Source of the DNA: Bathynomus jamesi
Lineage: Eukaryota; Arthropoda; Malacostraca; Isopoda; Cirolanidae
Length of the DNA: 64,000 nt
Direction of reading: 5' to 3'
NCBI GenBank assembly: GCA_023014485.1
Contig: JAJOZX010001735.1
Location: 467,001-531,000, forward strand
Shown here: one piece after another, positions 22,689-32,689 of the stretch
Position numbering within the stretch: the first letter of the stretch is position 1
How the letters are laid out: each line of letters starts with the position of its first letter
Made by a program: the position numbers and the translations under genes
The notes under the pieces: model-generated
Database searches by the model: none
Seen by the model: only the letters and a program-made list of their open reading frames with translations
Told to the model about the DNA's origin: nothing

Positions 22689-22808
22689 TGTGTGTGTGTG
22701 TTATATGTTTGGCAGCCGACTGGAACTCTATTTGGGACCCTAAAATATCTCCTTGTTTATACATTTACATCGGGTGCAAAATTATTATCAACAAAAGCCT
22801 GGCTACGC

Positions 22809-22855
<47 letters not shown>

Positions 22856-22900
22856 CCTATATATGGTCCTAAGTCGCACTTCCTACAACTCGAAAAAATT
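22467..22900. repeat. Spacer with (GT)n and (TA)n microsatellites
   Basis: A GT run with one interruption covers about 22656-22701 and a TA run about 22811-22853. Flanking sequence is AT-rich with no gene. Confidence 0.8.
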
Positions 22901-23122
22901 GGTACTTTTGCATTATCCTCCCAACACTAATTTTTTTTTATAACGGCTAACGCCTGCGGCGGGCTGTTTTTACCGTAACCTAACCTAACCAAACCTAACC
23001 TAACCTAACCTAATACAAACACTAATTTTTTTTTATAATGGAAGGAAAATAAAGTACCATAACCAAAACCAAACCAACATTATATAAAAAAATTAGTGTT
23101 GGGAGGATAATGCAAAAGAACC
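22901..23122. mobile_element. GGTACTT-type hairpin with telomere-like core
   Basis: The arms GGTACTTTTGCATTATCCTC and complement (ends near 23122) enclose (AACCT)n at about 22975-23012 and an asymmetric A-rich block. Terminal GGTACTT links it to elements at 28086 and 55240. It is non-coding. Confidence 0.65.
22975..23012. repeat. Interstitial CCTAA (TTAGG-type) repeat
   Basis: Seven near-perfect AACCT units match the arthropod telomeric repeat in the C-rich orientation. The run lies inside a hairpin element, so element-borne origin is more likely than a telomere relic. Confidence 0.75.
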
Positions 23123-23786
23123 AAAAAATTATAAGAGACAATTTATTAAGAAATTGCGAAAATCAGTGTATGGATACACGTATGAAAGACCACTTTCACC
23201 CATCGAGCCATCCTGGAATTTAAAAAGAAACTGTTTAAACTTTGTGAAGTCTTAACATAGACATTATTTCATCTTTATGAAGTATTTTTAATACATTTAT
23301 AGAATGTATTAACCGCTTTTTATGTAAGATGGGAAATCAGACACCAGAATCGTGCATGCAACGGTAATTGAGTTACGTTAAGAAAGTCGAGTTACGTATA
23401 ATTTCGATATGCGATTTTAGGCAAATCTTTATTTCAGTTTAACCTTAATTTAAGATAATATTAAAAATGGGAAGTTCGTTTTAATATGAATGAAAATGAC
23501 TATCTAGAACCAGACCTAACTTAAATAAGCGTAACCTAACGGGACCATATGATCAAACCTAATCTAATAAAATCAGATCTCCTTAAAATATACGTGAATA
23601 AAGTCAGTTTTTGTATAAGATATCCACGAATAAACTGTGGTTCCGCTTAAGTGTAACTTGTGTGAAGTTTACACTTCACAAATTTGACTTCATAAACTTA
23701 TCCTTTGCCAAAAAAAAAGTTTCAACTTACTTCATTCAGGTCGAGGGTGTCTTTCTTATGAGATTTTGTTAACTTTATGTATAACT
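23123..23786. other. Unrecognised DNA with a short dispersed repeat
   Basis: About 23325-23375 (CACCAGAATCGTGCATGC-type) reappears at 25728-25780, so part of this interval is an old dispersed repeat. No coding signal was seen. Confidence 0.4.
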
Positions 23787-23882
23787 TTAACCCTTTAACG
23801 CCGAACGTTTTTGTAGGGTTAAGTCTAAATGCGTGCATTTGAAACGGTACGTATTCGACCCAGTCGGCGTTAGAGGGTTAAT
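23787..23882. mobile_element. piggyBac-like MITE (96 bp)
   Basis: TTAA lies at both extreme ends. Inside them the inverted repeats read CCCTTTAACGCCGA and, from the right, CCCTCTAACGCCGA (13 of 14 match). A TTAA target with CCC ends is characteristic of piggyBac elements. It has no coding capacity. Confidence 0.7.
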
Positions 23883-23983
23883 TTAAGTTAATTTAACATA
23901 AATTAAGTGGATCTGCATAAAGTTGAACCTTTCGACTATTGGCCATGTTTACAATCTTTTGTGTCGACTTTATTCAAGTCGAC

Positions 23984-23987
<4 letters not shown>

Positions 23988-24042
<55 letters not shown>

Positions 24043-24056
24043 ATATATATATATAT
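23988..24056. repeat. (CT)n followed by (TA)n
   Basis: A CT run covers about 23989-24023 and TA runs about 24024-24056. The 5S-derived SINE starts soon after, at about 24085. Confidence 0.9.
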
Positions 24057-24084
24057 GGGATGCATTCATCACCACTCTTACAAA

Positions 24085-24310
24085 TGTTACGCTGTGGCCA
24101 TGTTGCAACACCGCTTCCCGTCGATGAGCGAAGTTAAGCGAAGTTGGGTCTGGTTCGTAGTTGGATGGGAGACCGTTCTCCGCATCCAAATGATGTAGCA
24201 ACTTTTAGATGGTTTTGATATCACGTAAAGGTGGTGTAGGTCCTCTCCGTCCATGGAGAGGACCTACAGCTTAGTAGGTCCTCCTTCGTTTCACGAAGGA
24301 GGTTAAAAAA
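24085..24310 (+). mobile_element. 5S rRNA-derived SINE (SINE3 type), copy 1
   Basis: The first ~110 bp read like 5S rRNA. A GGCCATGTTGC...CACCGCTTCCCGTCGAT segment is followed by the internal promoter A box region GCGAAGTTAAGCGAAGTT. GGGTCTGGTTCGTAGTTGGA then TGGGAGACCG form the C-box region. The tail, with CACGTAAAG...GTAGGTCC and GGAGGTTAAA, is shared with the copies at 24418 and 41988. This copy's tail contains two strong hairpins (GGTCCTCTCC/GGAGAGGACC and CCTCCTTCG/CGAAGGAGG). It is a retroposon, not a working 5S gene, because the 3' half of the rRNA is replaced. Confidence 0.85.
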
Positions 24311-24417
24311 AGCACAAAAACACACCCACTCTTATAATTTATAAGGTAAACATTCATAATGGATTCAGACTGGCTTTCGTGTAGTTTCTCTTGCTTTGAT
24401 TGCGTGCTTGATTCACT
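24311..24417. other. Spacer between two opposed 5S SINEs
   Basis: Short AT-rich sequence. Part of it (AATTCACTTG and GATTGCGTGC) may be the 3' tail of the minus-strand SINE. Confidence 0.35.
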
Positions 24418-24612
24418 TGTTTAACATCCTTCGCAACATCTAAGGTCATAGGATGGAGGGGACCTACAACTTTACGTAGGATCAGAATCACTGGTCAATA
24501 CATAATCTGGACGTGGAGGATGGTCTCCCATCCAACTACTTGCCAGACCCAATGTCGCTTAATTTCGCTGATCGACGGGAAGAGGTGTTACAACAATGGC
24601 TACGACGTAACC
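24418..24612 (-). mobile_element. 5S rRNA-derived SINE, copy 2
   Basis: Read on the minus strand it shows CACCTCTTCCCGTCGATCAG, GCGAAATTAAGCGACATTGG, GGGTCTGGCAAGTAGTTGGA and TGGGAGACCATCC (5S A- and C-box regions). The SINE tail GTAGGTCCCCTCCATCC and TAGATGTTGCGAAGGATG follows. It is inverted relative to copy 1, about 110 bp away. Confidence 0.85.
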
Positions 24613-25079
24613 CTGATACAATAATACAATAACGTTTATTTCAATATTGTATTTTTTTTAATTCTGTTGAAGTCGCCTAAAAAAAATTTTGAAAATTAAC
24701 TTATTCAAAATATATAAATTGTGTAATTTCGAGAAATAAATTTGCTTCCATACCTAAAATTTACAAAATATAAAAAAATTAATGATTGGTTTTTGTTCTT
24801 CAAATTTTATTAATGTCCTCCCTCCAAAAAAAAGAATCCAAATAAAACCAGAATATTTTACCAATTATTAATTTTTTCACGTTCTTTACAAATTTTTATT
24901 TTTATAGGCGAATTATTTTCCGAAACTGGGCATTGAACAATAAAAGACGCGTGAACAAGTTTGAATTTCGACGTTTTTATCTTAATTAAAAAAACAAACC
25001 TTGATATAAATTCGTTTAATATAACTTATTTTAATATATTGAAATCCACATAAATTTTTTTTTAAAATTATTGATAACT
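24613..25079. other. AT-rich spacer, no feature
   Basis: No gene, RNA or structured repeat was recognised. Confidence 0.4.
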
Positions 25080-25250
25080 TTTAATTAAAATTATTTTAAT
25101 TAAAATTATTTTATTAAAAATTATTTTATTAAAAATTATTTTATTAAAAATTATTTCATTAAAAAATTATTTCATTAAAAATTATTTTATTAAAAATTAT
25201 TTCATTAAAAATTATTTTATTAAAAATTATTTTATTAAAAATTATTTAAA
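25080..25250. repeat. 15-bp minisatellite (ATTATTTTATTAAAA)n
   Basis: About eleven tandem copies of an AT-only 15-bp unit, some with T-to-C (ATTTCATT). It is non-coding. Confidence 0.9.
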
Positions 25251-25798
25251 ATCAGAAATAAAATATAATAAAATATAATGACTGCAAAATCATAATACGA
25301 ATACAGTATTTTATAAAGTTTGTTTATCAAATTAAAAATTCCTTTTAATTTACTTAATTTAATATAATATTATTTAGTGCAGTTTTTAATTTTAATTGAG
25401 TGCCAAAGAGAGGCACTGACATAATGAAATCTTTGTACTTGATTCGTTGGTTAACTGGGATGTAAGACCAGTATCTTAAAAACCATGATCGAGGCAAAGA
25501 AATTATGCCTATTATGTTCCTCCCGCATTTCTTACAGAAAGCCTGAACAGGGAGAGAAAATGGCTGTATGTGAGATCCTTTTTGCGTGTTATATAATGCC
25601 TACATACGTCGAGCTGGTTGGTTGGTTAGTTGCATATACCAAAACCACTTTATAAGGTGTCCCTTGGTCTTCCTATGAAGGTACTTTGTCAGTTGTTACT
25701 CTATAGCTATAATGGCTGTTGCAGGCATTATATGTAAGATAAGAAATCACACACCAGAGTCGTGCATGCAGAGGTAATTGTTAGAACAACTACAGAAC
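25251..25798. other. Unrecognised DNA with old dispersed repeat pieces
   Basis: Pieces near 25490 (GAGGCAAAGAAATTATG) and 25728-25780 match other places in the window (4545 and 23325). No coding frame is credible. Confidence 0.4.
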
Positions 25799-26195
25799 AA
25801 CTGTAAAGTTGTTCCATATATACAGACCATCGTTTCTAAAGAATTAATTGTTCAATTTGACCGAATATGGAACGATTTTGAATCAACTTTAGTTTGTAAT
25901 GTCAACATAATTGGTTCAAAATTGGTTCCGATAGGAAAGTTGTTCCAACATGTTAAGTAAAGTTCTTCCACACAGAACACCATTCCTAAAAAAATAATCG
26001 CTCCATTTGTTGCGTGAGCCGATTATGGAGTGATTTTTTTGTAAAACGAATGTTGCACCATTGAACTCGTTGGAACAATTTTCTGAACCCAACATCAAAA
26101 ATAAAACTGATTAAAAATTGTTCCATATTCGGTTCAAATGGAACTATTAATTTTTTAGATACGGTGATCTGTATAGAACAACTTTACCATACAGT
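25799..26195. mobile_element. Fold-back family B copy 4
   Basis: Starts ACTGTAAAGTTGTTCCATA and ends with ACTTTACCATACAGT. The halves are imperfect inverted copies (about 75-80% by eye). It shares blocks with copy 3. Short open frames on both strands are by-products. Confidence 0.75.
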
Positions 26196-26385
26196 GTAGT
26201 CTCAGAAATGGGGATGGTACGCAGTGACAAACCCGCTGCACGTAATTCGGATCAATTATATAACTTCCAATATGATGGGCCCTTATTTTCGTCGGTTGGT
26301 AATGTTACCACCCGTCTCAATGGTTCATCGTGGTCAAGCTGTTTGCATGCAATGAAACGGTAAACTCAGTTGTATAACAACTAAT
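26196..26385. other. Short spacer
   Basis: A segment near 26290-26330 (ACCACCCGTCTCAATGG) is similar in inverse to sequence near 4470-4500. No gene. Confidence 0.35.
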
Positions 26386-26595
26386 TTGACGATATTCGTC
26401 TACTAAAATCGTTATTTGACGATATTCGTCGACTAAAATCGTTATTTGACGATATTCGTCGACTAAAATCGTTATTTGACGATATTCGTCGACTAAAATC
26501 GTTATTTGACGATATTCGTCGACTAAAATCGTTATTTGACGATATTCGTCGACTAAAATCGTTATTTGACGATATTCGTCGACTAAAATCGTTAT
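26386..26595. repeat. 30-bp minisatellite, seven copies
   Basis: Seven head-to-tail copies of a 30-bp unit containing GACGATATTCGTC and the palindrome GTCGAC. Copies two to seven are identical; the first differs by one base (GTCTAC). There are no spacers, so it is not a CRISPR array. An ATCT tetranucleotide run follows at about 26625-26645. Confidence 0.97.
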
Positions 26596-27118
26596 GACAA
26601 TGGTAAACCCTTGACAGTTTTCCTTTATCTATCTATCTATCTATCTTTATCTATTTATCTATTTTGCAATAAAGTGGCCTTAAAGAATGTAACTATGAAC
26701 GTATTATTGGAAATGAAAGTCTTTCTTAAAAAATTTAGAAAGTTGTGATGTTCTCTCAAACAACTACGTGTTTCAAGTTATGAATTACTGCATGTTGTGA
26801 ATTCATAACCTCGTTCTAATCTTTTTTTTTTGGGGGTGGTTGGATGGAGTTAAAAATATTTACATAATTTTAACTCTTACATAATTACGTAACTTTTAAA
26901 CTTATTAACATTTTTATAATCCTTTTATATAATTTTGTTTTTGGTCTGGTAGGTGAACGGGATAATATAGAAGGATACTGACATTAAAACACCTCGTATA
27001 AGTGTAGCAAAAAACGCAATTGTACCGGAGAAGGAAATCTGATTAATGTCTATGTAAAGTTTACGAATGTTTGGAGTATAAATATTGCGATGGAAATGAC
27101 ATAGAAATACTGGGAATT

Positions 27119-27149
<31 letters not shown>

Positions 27150-28085
27150 GAACACACGACATTTCGGAACAACACTATCGAAAAGAAATTTCCAGTGTTT
27201 TAATGTCTTTATATAGTTGAAGGCTAAAAAAATTATACTTTCGCGACATTCATTAAGCAGTACGGTACGACGCTTTTCCTCCAATTAAGAAGAGAGACCC
27301 ATCCTTAAACCTTGAACCCGACCACACGTGTATCCCATTGTTTTAAAACTCTTTCGAGAAATGAAGCTATAAGGAAGATTGTTTTAAATCAATTTCCTTT
27401 TAATATTACCTTCGAACAATGGGTACTTATTTTAAACAAATGAACCGATCACCCAACTACTTTGCTTCTCCCCGACTGTGCCCTTGGTATTCACGAAGGC
27501 CGATCTAAATATACCCAGCTCATAAAATCAGTTTTACATCCATTACTGGAATGAAAATTTCACATGTTCAAAATGTCATGAAATCGAATGATCATGTTTA
27601 GAAAAGTCAATTTTGATCAATATTTTTGGGGAAAGTTTTCTTCTAATCAAAATATTTAAAATTTCAATGAAATTTAATAAATTTTAGGAATAAAATTTAA
27701 TATATTTTTTTTTTTTTTTGGCTTTCAAATTTCGTTGATTTTGTTCATAATTTTATTATTATCATTTTGTCTATTCTTGTTTTTACTTTTATAGAAATTT
27801 TCGAAGTTGGTTGGTTGGTAATATTGTTATAGTAAACGTATAGCAGAAATCTGCGTTGCTCTACTGTAAACCTCGTAGCCATTTCCATTGAATGGGGTTC
27901 ACTCATTAATCACTCACACAATCTCTGAACCCCCCCCCCCCCCCGACATTATTATTAAAAACCAAGCAAATAAACATACAAATACTTACATAAACAAAAA
28001 ACAAATAAACTACGAGTGGAAAAGAATGACGTATTAGCGCCATATAAGTGGTAACATTTTTTGAAGCACCTTGTATATAGATTTT
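26596..28085. other. Intergenic DNA, no gene recognised
   Basis: Mixed AT-rich sequence with poly-T near 27707, poly-C near 27932 and a TA/CA run near 27120-27150. Short frames such as the one at 27284-26925 (minus) have no recognisable domain. No RNA gene was seen. Confidence 0.45.
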
Positions 28086-28242
28086 GGTACTTTCCCGTTA
28101 TCCCGGACCCCAGACTTTTTTTAACAATTGGTTATGTTTAGTCGTGATTTTGTTAAAACTAACGAAAATATTACAACTTAACCTAACCAATATATATATA
28201 AAAGAGAGGATATCCTGGGGTCCGGGATAACAGGAAAGTACC
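28086..28242. mobile_element. GGTACTT-type hairpin, short copy
   Basis: The arms GGTACTTTCCCGTTATCCCG and complement enclose GGACCCCAG/CTGGGGTCC and a core with AACTAACGAAAATATTAC and TTAACCTAACCAATA, related to the MITE-A core. A short TA run lies at the centre. Confidence 0.7.
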
Positions 28243-28815
28243 TAGATTTTTTTTATGTGCGGAAGAAGGAGCCATGGGCGAATGCCCACAAAAACGCCCC
28301 CTCCCCCACCTTCCTCCATAGAGGAAGAAGAGAGCCAAAATCGAGGTTCGGGGTTTCCGAGATGCTTGGACACTCTGCGTTCGAAAGATTGGACGTCATA
28401 GACAGGGGGGAAAGATGGAGTGAGGAAGACCGTTCCAGAGTTGACCGGTTGAGTAGATGAAAGATTGAAAATAATGATTAACGCTTGCGTTAGGAGTTAG
28501 ACAGAAAAGGAACGAGACTGTGGCGAAAATATGGCACTGCTTGCTCTCCTTAATTAACCCTGCGTTAGTGCGGCGGGGTGTCACAAACCCCTCAAAAATT
28601 ATTTTTTAAATTTGAAATTATCCGCCGCCCTAACGCACAGTTCAAAGAGGAGACATGCAGTTAGAAAGTTTTGAAGAACAGTGTCCGTTATAATGGCGAT
28701 AATAAGGAGAGAGTAAGGCAACATTGCGGCAAAGAGAGAGGGGTTGAAGACAACCAGTAAGAGACGGGGAATTGATGAAACGAAAGGCCTTTGAGTTCAC
28801 CCGGTCACACATATA
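28243..28815. other. GC-richer DNA, no gene assigned
   Basis: Frames at 28257-28460 (plus) and 28584-28396 (minus) overlap and neither has a known domain. A block around 28265-28340 (GAAGAAGAGAGCCAAAAT) recurs near 59620-59640, so it is a dispersed repeat. An inverted pair around 28562-28638 (AACCCTGCGTTAGTGCGGCG and GCCGCCCTAACGCAC) suggests a small decayed MITE. Confidence 0.4.
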
Positions 28816-28825
28816 TATAAAAAAT

Positions 28826-28864
<39 letters not shown>

Positions 28865-29195
28865 GTATGTATACACATATATATGTATGTATACAGTGGG
28901 TGTCATATATAATGTTCAGAGAAATTAAATGTATGTTATGGATGTGTAACTATTATTTGTGGTAATGTACAAGTCACCACACAATTTTCTGGAATTTTCT
29001 TACACGATAACAAATTGAGAGTTTGCATCTCCAACGTGATGTAAGAACTCGGAACTCTTCTCTTACAAACGTGTCTTGAAATTTTCGTTTTGACTACTGC
29101 GAGCGGCAACTTCTCCCCAAAGTGATATCACACTTCTTGACAGTTCTCGAAGGTGACGATGCAAACACTGAATTCCTTCTCTGAACACTATATAG

Positions 29196-29267
<72 letters not shown>

Positions 29268-29282
29268 GTGTGGTGTGTGTGT
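28816..29282. repeat. TA and GT microsatellites around a spacer
   Basis: TA runs lie at about 28817-28862 and 29202-29251, followed by GT to 29282. The spacer 28890-29190 is bounded by loosely complementary CAGTG...TTCAGAG / CTCTGAACACT and may be a decayed MITE. Confidence 0.6.
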
Positions 29283-29380
29283 GATCCATAGATAAAATAA
29301 AAAAACTATAATTTTCCTCTGGGTTTCTGAAAAAACACTTTTGTTGGTACGTACGGTTTAGGAATTTAATATATCAGTGA

Positions 29381-29503
29381 GGAGGGCCAGAAACTGGCAC
29401 AAATAATGCGGCTCATTGCTCTAACTCTTACCATCGGGAAGCGAACCCCCGACCTCACTTCGCTCATACGGAAACGGTGTTACTCAGTGAGGTATACGGG
29501 CGG
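29381..29503 (-). mobile_element. tRNA-derived SINE family 2, copy 2
   Basis: On the minus strand the A-box region ACTGAGTAACACCG, B-box region GGGGGTTCGCTTCCC and body GTGCCAGTTTCTGGCCC match the copy at 22010-22195. This copy's B box is closer to the tRNA consensus. Confidence 0.7.
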
Positions 29504-29937
29504 TAGCAGGTATTTATATACAGGGATACAAAGTAAAATAACATTTATTGTTCTCTTTCGTAAGGGTCAATTTTATATATGTCGTTATATTAATTAGGTT
29601 ACATTAATACTAAAAATATATGTATACATTGCATGCATAGTATAATATATATATATATATATAATTATATAGTATGGTGTGTGTGTGTGTGTGTGCGCGC
29701 GCGCGCAATCGATGGGAATGCATGCATGTATAATCAAGCAAAGGTTTATATGAATCAACGCAGAAATTTAATAAATTTATTTGATTTTTGCAGTTTCGAT
29801 TCAAACCTAATTTATTTGATTTGATTACATGAGAAATAATTAATAACTTGTAATAACAAATGTTGCCATCTTTATCTTATTTTTCCTTTGTGCATTATAT
29901 ATATAATAATATATATATATATATAATATATATATAT
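29504..29937. repeat. Spacer with TA and GT/GC microsatellites
   Basis: A TA run lies near 29645-29665, GT/GC alternation near 29676-29706 and TA runs near 29895-29940. No gene; frames are repeat-derived. Confidence 0.7.
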
Positions 29938-30175
29938 ATACACATTATAACTGCAAACACGCAGTATATAACGTAAAGAACGACGCTTTGTATAGGAGAA
30001 TTATCCGCGCAAGATGAGAGCGAAAGAACGAAACAAATGAAAAAATGAGGTACCCACCTGGAATCGAACCGGGATCTTCCCGATTGCCGGTCAGATATGA
30101 TAACCACTACACCACAGGCCTCCTATACAAGTCGTTCGTTTACGCTAATTATACTGCTGTTTGCAGTTATAATGT
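29938..30175 (-). mobile_element. Hairpin element enclosing a tRNA-like sequence, copy 1
   Basis: The outer arms (CATTATAACTGCAAAC near 29944 and GTTTGCAGTTATAATG near 30160) and the inner GTCGTT/AACGAC arms are inverted. On the minus strand, about 30119-30045 reads tRNA-like, with an A box TGGTGTAGTGGTTATCA that looks tRNA-Val-like and a B box GGTTCGATTCC. The acceptor ends (GGCCTGT and GGTACC side) do not pair, so it is a SINE head or tRNA relic rather than a working tRNA. Confidence 0.7.
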
Positions 30176-30261
30176 ATATAATGTTACGGCATGCGGGAGG
30201 GTGCCCCTTTGGGGCATTGGTTTCTGCGCGTATGTAGAGGAATTACGACATTTGTTTGGGT

Positions 30262-30410
30262 GAGGCCTGTGTGTAGTGGTTATATCTGACCGGCAATCGG
30301 AAGATCCCGGGTCGATTCCCGGGTGGGTACCTCATTTTTTAATTTGTTTCGTTCTTTCGCTCTCATCTTGCGCGGATAATTCTCCTATACAAGCGTCGTT
30401 CTTTACGATA
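30262..30410 (+). mobile_element. tRNA-like SINE/hairpin copy 2 (opposite orientation)
   Basis: Repeats the tRNA-like head (GGCCTGTGTGTAGTGGTTAT, B box GGGTCGATTCCC) and the 3' part (TTCGCTCTCATCTTGCGCGG, then CTATACAAGCGTCG) of the element at 29938-30175 in the opposite orientation. The two copies form a ~150-bp inverted repeat about 140 bp apart. Confidence 0.7.
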
Positions 30411-30492
30411 TATATATATATATATAATACACACACAGGATTGAACTCAGAATGGTCCCCTGAGGTTTTTTCATGATACGCACAGACCGTGT

Positions 30493-31062
30493 GTCGCTAA
30501 TAGAATGTTCTTCTATTGTGGACCAAAATAAAACTATTTTAATTAATAATCCACCTCCTACGATGGAAAACAAATTAGTTCAGGTTAGGGCTTATCTGTT
30601 ATAGGTTAAGAAAAGGGAATTAACAGCTATACATAGTCGTACACGACTCTTTAATTTAATAAGGAGGTTGTGTGTATATATATATATGATACACACAGAC
30701 CGTGCATGGAACAAGGAACTCTTCTGGGAAAATGAAATCCATTATAGTCCGAATAAGTAATGGTAAATGACAAACACTACAGTTTTTTCTTTTTCATGAT
30801 GTTAGCCCGACGTGGGCAACGGATCACTCGCAAAGAGGCCCCAAAAATATAGCTTCCCTCACCAGCCATCTGCAAAGCAGATAGGATCCAGCTTTGGGAC
30901 AGGATCTACGTCGGCCTAACATCATGAAAAAGAAAAACTATAGTGTTTGTCATTTACCATTATTTATTTGGATTATAGTGAGTATAATTTTCCCAGAAGA
31001 GTTCCTTGTTCCATGTACGGTCTGTGTGTATCATATATATATATATATATATAGATATATAT

Positions 31063-31105
<43 letters not shown>

Positions 31106-31283
31106 CAACCTCCTCATTAAATCAAAGAGTCGTGTACGACTATGTATAGCTCTTAATTCTCGTTTCTTAACCTATAATAGATAAGCCCTAACCTGAGCTA
31201 ATTTCTTTTCCATCGTAGGAGGTGGATTATTAATTGAAATGGTCTTATTTTGGTCCACAATAGAAGAACATTCTATTAGCGAC
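30493..31283. mobile_element. Nested fold-back element (~790 bp)
   Basis: The outer arms (30493-30670 and 31104-31283, starting GTCGCTAATAGAATGTTCTT) are inverted copies about 178 bp long. Inside, a second inverted pair (30688-30808 and 30912-31033, starting TGATACACACAGACCGT) encloses a ~100-bp loop. TA microsatellites separate the pairs on both sides. No coding capacity is present. Confidence 0.85.
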
Positions 31284-32450
31284 CCGTTTGCACTTCCATG
31301 CAGTTCTTATCTCTCTTATCTCGCTCTCTTTCATTGCAGCAATACGAGTACGTTGCAGCGAGAAACTAACTTTGATTTTTCTTTATCAGGCGAATAACAA
31401 TGGCTCATAGCCTCTAAATCCTTCATACTGATTTCCACTGATCTAAAAAAATCAACATTTTTCATGCGAAGAAGAAGAAAGAGAAGAAGAAGAAGAAGAA
31501 GAAGAAGTAGAGTAGGAGGAGGTGGAGGAGGAGAAAGAGGAGAAAGAGGAGGAGAGAAGAAGCAAGGTCGACGCTGCATGGATTTGTGAGCGAGAAGAAT
31601 TTGCATAAGAATCACTGAAGTCATGATGTTGGTATAATAAACTCTAATTGCACTCTTCGATCTTTTAGCTAAGCCTCAGACACCATCTATAATCAGACAC
31701 ACCTTTAAGCCGTAATAATGGCGTGTGTAGTTTACATTTGACGCCTTTGTGAGAAACATATAATTTATTTATTTTCACATAATGACGAGAATTTGAAATA
31801 AAAATTTTCTCTCTTCAGATTATGAATATGTCATTAAAATTTCGATATTTAAATAGGTATATAAGTAAAATATTGACGTTAATTTAAAAATTAATTTAAT
31901 TTCTATGACTGTAACGAAAAATCAATTACTAAAGAAAGAAAGAAAGAAAAAAATTTTTTTTGAGTTATTTATCACTCGTAAGAGAGGGAATTTTTGAAAA
32001 GAAGAGGCGCGATAATTCTAGAAATTTTTATACGATTCTTAAATATATATAGATGGAATGCCCGATGCTGGTGAGCGATCGGAAGATCATCGAATGGACG
32101 GATCTAGAGGCATAAAGGAATCCCACAGAATGGACTTTATTCCTAAAGGCAATAAATTTGATTCGGACTAAGAGGCTACTTTGCTCAAAGCCCGAGTAAG
32201 ACACCCCACAGAGCCCAATTAGACAACATTCAGTGTAGCTCAGTCTCATTTAACCGCCAAGTCGTCCTCTCGCGGTTATATTTTTACCGCTATATAGATT
32301 TGTTTGTTGTTGAACCAATTTGGCTTGCATTCACACTGATACCATCTCGTATATAAATAATATATAGTTTTATATCCTCACTATAATTCAATATCTACCT
32401 TTCTTCAATGTTCAATATTTACATTGTGAATTTTATTGAGTTACGTGCAT
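31284..32450. other. Intergenic DNA with a purine-rich tract
   Basis: About 31466-31562 is almost pure purine on the plus strand (GAAGAA then GAGGAGG units), so frames there encode Leu/Pro runs on the other strand. The rest is AT-rich with no gene; the minus frame near 32249-32028 has no recognisable domain. Confidence 0.5.
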
Positions 32451-32646
32451 ATATATATATATATTATATATATATATATATATATATGTGTGTATATATA
32501 TAGTATATGTATATATATATATGGTTATGTGGGATGGTGAGTGGTTTATAAAATTATATGAGGCACTTGTGAAATATAACTGTCGTACAATATGACACGA
32601 ATCTATTGCATGCGTTCAAATTTTAAATATTTACTTTTGTAGCGAA

Positions 32647-32685
<39 letters not shown>

Positions 32686-32689
32686 AGCT
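32451..32689. repeat. (TA)n-rich stretch
   Basis: TA runs at about 32453-32490 and 32648-32680, with a GTATATG variant run between. Confidence 0.85.

Noticed and set aside
24085..24200. Functional 5S rRNA gene
   Set aside because: Only the 5' and internal-promoter portion matches; the 3' part is replaced by a tail shared with two other dispersed copies.
26386..26595. CRISPR-like array of 30-bp repeats
   Set aside because: The units are directly adjacent with no spacers, and the context is eukaryotic; it is a minisatellite.
28257..28584. Overlapping frames in GC-richer DNA
   Set aside because: No domain is present, and part of the block recurs near 59620, indicating a dispersed repeat.
30045..30119. 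Functional tRNA gene on the minus strand
   Set aside because: A and B boxes are present but the acceptor-stem strands do not pair, and the sequence sits inside a repeated hairpin element.
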